A stretch of DNA of 64,000 nt from an uncultured Steroidobacter sp. GTDB lineage: Bacteria > Pseudomonadota > Gammaproteobacteria > Steroidobacterales > Steroidobacteraceae. Under the pieces are notes generated by a model that worked only from the letters and a program-made list of their open reading frames with translations, was not told where the DNA came from and made no database searches. Both the position numbers and the translations under genes were made by a program. Each line of letters begins with the position of its first letter. Position 1 is the first letter of the stretch. This document shows, in pieces, positions 59,101-64,000 of the stretch. Where the stretch lies: the NCBI GenBank assembly GCA_938008435.1, contig CALLKK010000009.1, positions 496,001-560,000 of the forward strand. The letters run 5' to 3'.

Positions 59101-59622
59101 GCGCATGCCGCGGCCGCCGCCACCCCAGCTCGCCTTGAGCATGACCGGGAAGCCCACCTCGCGCGCCATGCGCAGCACTTCGGCATGATCGCGCGGCAAC
59201 GGCGGCGTTGCGGGCATGACCGGCACGCCCGCTGCGACCGCGAGCTCGCGCGCCATGACCTTGTTGCCGAGTCGACGCATGATGTCCGCCGTCGGCCCGA
59301 CGAAGATGATCCCCGCGCGCGCGCACGCGTCGGCAAAGTCGGGGTTCTCCGACAGAAAGCCGTAGCCCGGGTGGATGGCGTCCACGTGGGCGCTCTTGGC
59401 GATGCGGATGATGTCGTCGATGTCGAGATAGGCTTCGACCGGCGATTTGCCCGCGCCGACCAAATAGCTCTCGTCTGCCTTCATTCGGTGCAGCGAGAAG
59501 CGATCTTCCTGCGAATAGATCGCCACGGTGCGGATGCCGAGCTCGGCTGCCGCTCTCATGACACGGATGGCGATTTCGCCGCGATTGGCGACCAAGAGGG
59601 TCTTGATCCGACGTTCGGACAT
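56173..59622 (-). CDS. pyc: Pyruvate carboxylase, single chain
   Basis: The protein has 1149 residues, typical of the one-chain enzyme. The biotin carboxylase domain (about 1-460) has GGGGRGMRIV and EVNPRIQVEHTVTE. The carboxyltransferase (about 540-810) has DTTMRDAHQSLLATR and a TIM barrel with FHTHDTSGIA. The biotin carrier ends the chain with EAMKMETS (biotin Lys about 1115). It forms oxaloacetate from pyruvate and bicarbonate with ATP to refill the citrate cycle. One-chain Pyc is less usual in Gammaproteobacteria than in Alphaproteobacteria. Confidence 0.96.
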   Translation of the reverse strand: MSERRIKTLLVANRGEIAIRVMRAAAELGIRTVAIYSQEDRFSLHRMKADESYLVGAGKSPVEAYLDIDDIIRIAKSAHVDAIHPGYGFLSENPDFADACARAGIIFVGPTADIMRRLGNKVMARELAVAAGVPVMPATPPLPRDHAEVLRMAREVGFPVMLKASWGGGGRGMRIVENEADLKDMVEAARREAKAAFGSDEVYLEKLVRRARHIEVQLLGDSHGNLVHLFERDCTVQRRNQKVIERAPATFFTDEQRQALCEEALKIGRAVNYVNAGTVEFLQDADTGKFYFIEVNPRIQVEHTVTEAVTGIDIVRAQILIAEGARIGTPESGVPEQKDIHLNGYAMQCRVTTEDPENNFIPDYGRITAYRSPAGFGIRLDAGTAYTGAIITRYYDSLLVKVTAWSPTPEETIARMHRALWEFRVRGVVTNLRFLDQVITHPRFASAEYTTKFIDETPELFRFPRKRDRATRLLNYIGDVIVNGNAEVKGRPRPQRLAPPKLPKVPLGTPAPGTKQKLDELGAEKFAQWMLEQQRVLITDTTMRDAHQSLLATRFRTYDMKAIAPYYAELLPNLFSVECWGGATFDVAMRFLKECPWERLYAFREAMPNLLLQMLLRSANAVGYTNYPDNVVRYFVRQAAQAGIDLFRVFDSLNWVDNMRVAMDAVRESGKLCEAAICYTGNLTDPKETKYDLKYYVSLAKELKAAGAHILGIKDMAGLCQPRAAYTLVKTLKEEVGLPIHFHTHDTSGIAAASVLAAIEAGADAVDGAMDSMSGLTSQPNLGSIVEALRHGPRDSGLNPEHVRILSTYWEQVRHCYAAFESDLRSGASEVYVHGMPGGQFTNLREQARSLGIDDARWPEVARAYAKVNELFGDIVKVTPTSKVVGDMALMMVTSGLSAEQVLDPNTEIAFPESVVSFFRGDLGQPYGGFPPELQKKVLKGEKPLTVRPGEALPPIDLEKARAEAQAKTWREITDDELAAYLMYPKVFLDYMQHRLDYGRVSVLPTPLFFYGMESGEEISIEIDRGKTLIVRFVAVSDVHEDGTRTVFFELNGQPRSVKVPDRTHVAVKPPRRKAADNDPTQIGAPMPGTIATVAVAPGSKVARGDVLVTIEAMKMETSVRADRDGTIAEVVTKPGEVVDAKDLLVVMA

Positions 59623-59657
59623 GGTTGACTCAACAAAAGCCGGACGAACAGCAACGA

Positions 59658-59671
59658 CCGATCGCGATCGG
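59658..59671. repeat. 14-base palindrome upstream of pyc
   Basis: CCGATCGCGATCGG is fully palindromic and lies 36 bases upstream of the pyc start. It could be an operator, but GATC-rich palindromes are common in this genome. Confidence 0.35.
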
Positions 59672-59793
59672 CCGCAACGGATTCAAAGAAACGAACACCC
59701 GACCCGGACCGGCGTCCGGGAGGGCGCGATCATAGCGATGCGCCCAAATGCTGCAAGCGTTGTGCCGCCCGCGGCGGCGTCGGCTCGATCAAA

Positions 59794-61071
59794 TCAGCCG
59801 ATCGTTCCTTGACCGGACGGAGACAGAGCGGCCCCGAGCGACGGCGTACGCGCCGTGCCGTGGCGGAAGGCGCCGGTGTGCAGCTCGGCATATTCCTTGT
59901 CCATGATGACTACGCAATCGCGGCCACGCTCCTTGGCGGCGTACAGCGCCTCGTCGGCCAACTGGATGAATCCGAACGGGCTGCGCCCTTCGCTCGGCTC
60001 GATGCACGCAGCGCCGATGCTGACCGTGAGCCGTTTGCCGTGCGCCGGGTTCGCCCGGTGCTCGATCGCGAGTGCCTCGATGCCGGCGCGGATGCGGTTT
60101 GCCGCCTCCTCGGCATGCGAGCGGGCGGCATCGAAGAGCACGACCGCGAACTCTTCGCCGCCGTAACGGGCGGCGACATCGAGCGGACGGCGCGCAGCAC
60201 GGCCGAGGCTCGCAGCAACCTGTCGCAGACACTCGTCGCCCGCTTGATGGCCGTAGCAGTCGTTGTAGGCCTTGAAGTGATCGATATCGATCAACAGCAG
60301 CGCGAGCGGCGCACGATCGCGCACCGCTTGCGACCAGATGCGCGCCACGTGCTCGTCGAAGAAGCGCCGGTTGTAGATCCCCGTCAAACCGTCGCGCGTC
60401 GCGGTTTCGATGAGCAGGCGCTCCTCCAGGAACGCAGTGCGGTTGGCGCGCTCGAGCGAGTAGCAGACGATGGCGCCGATGACATTGGTGAAGCCGAGTG
60501 CGGCCAGATCGATGATCATGGGAACGGCTGGCAACGCGGCGAGCCGCGCGGCAATGGCATAGGCGACAAACACCGTGATGGCCGCACCAAGCGCGGGATA
60601 AAACGTCATCCCGAGCATGAAATAGATGTAGATCGTCACCAGGACGACCACCGACACGAGACTCATGCCGTTCTTGGCGGCAATCACGGCGATCGCGACC
60701 GCACCGATCCCGAACAATGGCGCGCCGAGGAGCGAAACGAGCGTGTAGAACCGCTCGTACCAGCGCGAGTGCACGACCACGAGCGCAATGAGGATGAGCG
60801 GCAGCAACGCGCAGGCGCGAATGAGATCGAGCTGGCGATTCGTGTCCGGATCGAGGACGAGGTGCGTGAGCGCCGCGAAGACCAGCAGGAAGGCCACCCC
60901 GAGCCACAGATTGCGCCGGACCTGCGGCAGGGTTTCGGTCCGGTGCGCGCGCCGAAACTCGGCTTCCAAGGCCGGCTCGAACGTCAGATATGGAAATCCC
61001 CGCTCGAGCTGCTGCGCGTGCGGCGTTTCGGACGGCGCGCCCAACGGCATTTCGGGCTTTCGATCTGGCAT
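59794..61071 (-). CDS. Diguanylate cyclase with six-helix membrane region
   Basis: The protein has 425 residues from the ATG at 61071; the frame is open 41 codons further, but that extension looks noncoding. Six hydrophobic helices lie at about 55-220. The GGDEF domain has DGLTGIYNRRFFDEH, DIDHFKAYNDCYGHQAGDECL and the active-site motif YGGEEFAVVL. It makes cyclic di-GMP. No RxxD inhibitory site is obvious four to five residues before the motif. It stands alone downstream of the small conserved gene. Confidence 0.9.
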   Translation of the reverse strand: MPDRKPEMPLGAPSETPHAQQLERGFPYLTFEPALEAEFRRAHRTETLPQVRRNLWLGVAFLLVFAALTHLVLDPDTNRQLDLIRACALLPLILIALVVVHSRWYERFYTLVSLLGAPLFGIGAVAIAVIAAKNGMSLVSVVVLVTIYIYFMLGMTFYPALGAAITVFVAYAIAARLAALPAVPMIIDLAALGFTNVIGAIVCYSLERANRTAFLEERLLIETATRDGLTGIYNRRFFDEHVARIWSQAVRDRAPLALLLIDIDHFKAYNDCYGHQAGDECLRQVAASLGRAARRPLDVAARYGGEEFAVVLFDAARSHAEEAANRIRAGIEALAIEHRANPAHGKRLTVSIGAACIEPSEGRSPFGFIQLADEALYAAKERGRDCVVIMDKEYAELHTGAFRHGTARTPSLGAALSPSGQGTIG

Positions 61072-61260
61072 GCGGCCGACGGGTTGAGTGGCGGCGAGCA
61101 CCGCGCCGCTACGGTAGCGAGAAAACGCGGCGGCGCCAAGCGACAAAGAGGTTACATCCCGGCGGGCGCCCGTCGATCGGGCCATGGACGCCATCTTGCG
61201 GCGGCCGTACGGACAAGCGTCTCGCGCGCCACTACCTGCGCGCGAAGCGATCGGTGCGCG

Positions 61261-61488
61261 TTAGCGCTCCTGATTCTGTGTGGAGCTTGCGCCCTTGCGG
61301 CGCTCGCGCGCTTCCTTGATGAAACGGCGCCAGACGTCGTAGGCGTCCCAACCGCCCGTCCGCTCCGTGGCCGGCGTTTCGGTCCGCGTGCCCGGCTCCT
61401 CCAGCTGGTCGGCGTTCGCGGCCGTCGCTTCTTCGATCAATGGACGCTTAATCGGTCTAGTGGCACTCATCATATGGTCGTTTGACAT
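61261..61488 (-). CDS. Small hypothetical protein
   Basis: The protein has about 75 residues from the ATG at 61488; in-frame ATGs at 61542, 61506, 61473 and 61470 are alternatives. The C-terminus GGWDAYDVWRRFIKEARERRK looks like a folded amphipathic helix; the N-terminal part is polar and probably flexible. I recognise no family. A perfect FNR/Anr box lies 25-38 bases upstream of the chosen start. Confidence 0.55.
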   Translation of the reverse strand: MSNDHMMSATRPIKRPLIEEATAANADQLEEPGTRTETPATERTGGWDAYDVWRRFIKEARERRKGASSTQNQER

Positions 61489-61793
61489 CCCGTCGCCCAG
61501 TACCATGGGGCGTTGATTCCGATCAACAAAAACATTGTCCATGGTATGTCGCGCGACACACTCGATGCGTGCGCAGTTCTCACTTTTGAGATTTTCAGTC
61601 GTGATCCGACACCGAAACTCCGCGGATGGATGCCCGACTGACACAGGAGATCGCGCGATCACCAGATTATGTTCAAGCGATGCAGTCGCGCGAGGCCAGG
61701 GACAAGAATACCGGTCGGGATTAGCAGGCGCCAGAGACGCGACACCGAGCCGCGCCGCACGACAACCGTTGCAACATTCTACCGTGTGACAGG
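61489..61793. other. 305-base region between gshA and the small gene
   Basis: It contains the FNR/Anr-type box at 61513-61526 and a short plus-strand open frame (61535-61789) with no ribosome site or family character. No terminator was found after gshA. Confidence 0.5.
61513..61526. promoter_or_regulatory. FNR/Anr/FixK-type box
   Basis: TTGAT-TCCG-ATCAA is an exact match to the TTGAT-N4-ATCAA consensus. Its flanks extend the symmetry by one base (G and C). Its centre is 31 bases before the chosen start of the small gene, so it could repress it or activate from a start point inside the annotated 5' end. Confidence 0.65.
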
Positions 61794-63392
61794 TTACGAG
61801 GCGGTTACGTTACGCCCGAAATACTCGGCGAGGAATTGGTCGAAGGTCACGGTGTCGGAGGCTTCGATCTCAGCCTGCATCTGCAAGGAGTCCTCGGCCT
61901 CGGTCGCAAACTGCGCAAGACGCAGCTCGTTCGGCGGATACAGCTCGAGAAAATATTGCTTGTGCACTCGCGACATCCGCAGTGCGAAATCCGCGAACGA
62001 CTCGCCGGTGGTCCGCAGCTCCACGAGCGAACGCGCTGACGGCGTCAGCTCCGGTTCGCGCACCTTCTCTTCCTGCAGCTCAAGCGCCGCCGTGTAAGGT
62101 TTGGAAGGCTCGCCCTCATCGAGCAGCTCGCAGATGCCGCGCATGTTGTCGATAAGCTCGAGCGCCCACGTACGCAGCTCGATCGACCGGCCGTTGCGCT
62201 TGAGCTTGAGCCCCGGCTCGCGCCCGCGCCGTGCCACCAGCGCGTGATTGGCATCGAGCTCTTCCTGTTCGCTCGTGCCGATCGGCTCGCTCTGGCGCAA
62301 CACGCACAGCGCCGCGAACGCCTCCAGGAATCTGAGCTTGTTCTGATTGACGCCGACCGGATCGAACGCACTGACGTCGAGCGCGCGAAATTCGACGTAT
62401 TCGACACCGGCACGCCGCAGCGCCTGCGAGGGATGCTCGCCCGGATGCGTGACACGCTTCGGACGGATGTAGCTGTAGTACTCGTTCTCGATCTGCAGCA
62501 GGTTGGCGTTGAGCTGCCGATACTCGCCGTCCACCTTGACGCCGATCTTCTGGTACTCGGGATGCGGCGTGCTCACGGCCGCGCTCATGTCGCGCACGTA
62601 TTCTTCCAGGCTGTTGACGCTGATCTGCACGCCCGCCTGATGCTTGTTGCGATAGCCGAGATCGCTCATCCGCAAGGACGTCGCATGCGGCGCGTACAAG
62701 GTGCCCGGCGAGAGCTCTTCGAGATCGTGCTCCCGGCCGCGAACGAACGTGCTGCAGAGCGCCGGCGAATTGCCGAACAGATACAAGACGAGCCAGCCGA
62801 AGCGACGGTAGTTGCGCAGCAGCGCGAAATAGCTCGCGGAGATGAAGTCGCGGTCGACCTTGCCTGTCTTGAGCGCTTCGGCGAGCACCTCCCAGAAACG
62901 CTCGGGGAACGAGTAATTGAAGTGCACGCCGGAGATCGCCTGCATCATGCGGCCGTAGCGATAGCCCAAGCCGCGGCGATAGACCTCCTTCATGCGCCCG
63001 ATATTGGAGGTGCCGTAACGCGCGATCGGAATCGACTCGTCGCTGTCGATGTGACACGGCATGCTCGTGGCCCAGAGCAGCTGTTCCCCGAGATGCCGAT
63101 AGACGAACTGATGCAGATCGCACAGGTACTGCAGCAGCTCCCACGACTCGGTGAACGCGGGCGTCACGAGCTCGATGAGCGCTTCGGAATAATCGGTCGT
63201 GATGTGCGCGTGCGTGAGCGCCGAACCGAGCGCCTGCGGATGCGGCGACTGCTCGATGCGTCCCTCCGGAGTCACACGCAAGGACTCCTTCTCGACGCCT
63301 TTCAAGCCGTGCTGCAGCACGCGCGGTTCACGCGAGTTGACGAAGGTCGCCAAGCGCCGCTCGAAGGCGCGATCGATACCTGAGCCGCTCAT
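61794..63392 (-). CDS. gshA: Glutamate-cysteine ligase
   Basis: The protein has 532 residues, the proteobacterial GshA type. The opening LKGVEKESLRVTPEGRIEQSPHP and TTDYSEALIELVTP hold substrate residues; AISGVHFNYSFPERFWE and VEYVEFRALDVSAFDP are family signatures. It joins glutamate and cysteine in the first step of glutathione synthesis, which supplies the glyoxalase and GST in this window. This GshA type favours a beta- or gammaproteobacterial host over an alphaproteobacterial one. The DUF962 gene precedes it by 14 bases. Confidence 0.95.
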   Translation of the reverse strand: MSGSGIDRAFERRLATFVNSREPRVLQHGLKGVEKESLRVTPEGRIEQSPHPQALGSALTHAHITTDYSEALIELVTPAFTESWELLQYLCDLHQFVYRHLGEQLLWATSMPCHIDSDESIPIARYGTSNIGRMKEVYRRGLGYRYGRMMQAISGVHFNYSFPERFWEVLAEALKTGKVDRDFISASYFALLRNYRRFGWLVLYLFGNSPALCSTFVRGREHDLEELSPGTLYAPHATSLRMSDLGYRNKHQAGVQISVNSLEEYVRDMSAAVSTPHPEYQKIGVKVDGEYRQLNANLLQIENEYYSYIRPKRVTHPGEHPSQALRRAGVEYVEFRALDVSAFDPVGVNQNKLRFLEAFAALCVLRQSEPIGTSEQEELDANHALVARRGREPGLKLKRNGRSIELRTWALELIDNMRGICELLDEGEPSKPYTAALELQEEKVREPELTPSARSLVELRTTGESFADFALRMSRVHKQYFLELYPPNELRLAQFATEAEDSLQMQAEIEASDTVTFDQFLAEYFGRNVTAS

Positions 63393-63406
63393 AACCGGTG
63401 CCGCGT

Positions 63407-63739
63407 CTAGAGCCTGATTCGGCCGATCAGCACATCGCGAAACATCGCGAAATCGCCGAGCAGGCTATACCACGGATGACGGAACGTCGCCGGGCGGTTC
63501 TTCTCGAAGGCGAAGTGGCCGACCCATGCGAACCCGTAGCCGACCACCGGCGCGGCGAGCAGCCAGGCGGCATTGCGCGTCACCAGGGCCAGTGACACTG
63601 TCACGACCACGAGCGCCGTGCCGAGGACGTGGAGGCGGCGACAGATGGGGTGGCGGTGCTCCGACAGATAAAACGGATAGAAGTCGGCGAACCGCTCGAA
63701 TCGGCGGTGAGAGCGCGCGGATGAAACCGGCTGGTGCAT
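63407..63739 (-). CDS. DUF962/Mpo1-like membrane protein
   Basis: The protein has 110 residues from the ATG at 63739; a GTG six codons upstream is possible. The signature EHRHPICRRLHVLGT and VGHFAFEKNRPATFRHPWYSLLGDF match the family whose yeast member Mpo1 is an iron-dependent dioxygenase of 2-hydroxy fatty acids; the His residues are the metal ligands. Two membrane helices lie between. Bacterial function is not established. It is co-oriented with gshA, 14 bases apart. Confidence 0.85.
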   Translation of the reverse strand: MHQPVSSARSHRRFERFADFYPFYLSEHRHPICRRLHVLGTALVVVTVSLALVTRNAAWLLAAPVVGYGFAWVGHFAFEKNRPATFRHPWYSLLGDFAMFRDVLIGRIRL

Positions 63740-63909
63740 GAATGAGCCAGAATGCACAAAGGGAGGGCGCTCTCAAGTTTCCTCAGCCCCCTCTGGGGCG
63801 TCAAGCACGACGCCGCGCTCGAAGACGCGCGATCGGCTGGCAGCGTTCCGTCAAGTCGCAACCCATTGGCTGCCCCGCTGTGCTCTGATAGTGCGCTCGA
63901 AGGGTACTG

Positions 63910-64000
63910 GTGCGGGTACAAGACGTGGACCTAGCGGGCGCGCGAACATGGATCCTCGGTTCCGCAAGCGACGTCTTGCTCGGCGTCGCCGTGCTCCTGC
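63910..64000 (+). CDS. 5' fragment of a membrane protein gene
   Basis: From a GTG at 63910 (GAAGGG six bases upstream) the frame stays open to the right edge: 30 codons opening VRVQDVDLAGARTWILGSAS and becoming hydrophobic (DVLLGVAVLL). It is probably the start of an inner-membrane protein, but it is too short to name. Confidence 0.4.
   Translation, partial: MRVQDVDLAGARTWILGSASDVLLGVAVLL

Noticed and set aside
61535..61789. 84-residue plus-strand open frame beside gshA
   Set aside because: No ribosome site, no domain, codon use unlike the neighbours; it overlaps the 5' part of the small minus-strand gene region.

Overview
The window is GC-rich, densely coded bacterial chromosome with about 50 protein genes. 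No rRNA, tRNA, CRISPR array, insertion sequence or phage gene was seen. The gene families point to a proteobacterium, most likely a gammaproteobacterium: E. coli-type GshA, biosynthetic IlvA with two ACT-like regions, and a metalloprotease with a GlyGly-CTERM-like tail. A Steroidobacter-like lineage would fit, but this is inference. Against that background it carries a complete PhyR-NepR-EcfG general stress response of the kind known from Alphaproteobacteria.

Layout. 1-871: end of an AmmeMemoRadiSam pair. 888-4259: TreS fused to a maltokinase-like domain that lacks both catalytic aspartates. 4538-5938: a TPR/TonB-C protein. 5943-20526: one long minus-strand array of eleven genes that I regard as the most novel system here. 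Read 5'->3' it encodes three lipoproteins (one very glycine-rich), a membrane Ser/Thr kinase with a PEGA tail, a transmembrane FHA-PEGA-SUMF1 protein, a small secreted protein, a MotA/TolQ/ExbB-type channel subunit, an Hsp70-like/FHA protein, two membrane-anchored VWA proteins whose N-terminal helix resembles ExbD/TolR, and a last lipoprotein. 20826-23240: a PA0069-type radical SAM protein and an MFS exporter.

23301-27480 is the stress-response locus: HWE-type histidine kinase, EcfG sigma factor and NepR anti-sigma on the minus strand, divergent from PhyR, followed by a DUF1328 membrane peptide and a small lipoprotein. Three sites match the EcfG promoter consensus GGAAC-N16/17-CGTT exactly: one before nepR and a back-to-back pair before the two small envelope genes.

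27631-44360 holds a histone H1-like protein, a TPR Ser/Thr kinase, IlvA, a class V aminotransferase-like protein, an alpha/beta-hydrolase-fold protein without its nucleophile and histidine, an S9 peptidase, envelope lipoproteins, a cupin, a FadJ/thiolase beta-oxidation pair and a glyoxalase. 44508-49415 carries divergent ilvB and ilvH, a GST, a quinone oxidoreductase and a PII protein. 49978-56018 carries a secreted metalloprotease, CbpA, a degenerate receiver and a FixL/FixJ-like pair. 56173-63739 carries pyruvate carboxylase, a diguanylate cyclase, a small protein with a perfect FNR/Anr box upstream, GshA and a DUF962/Mpo1-like protein. A truncated gene starts at the right edge.
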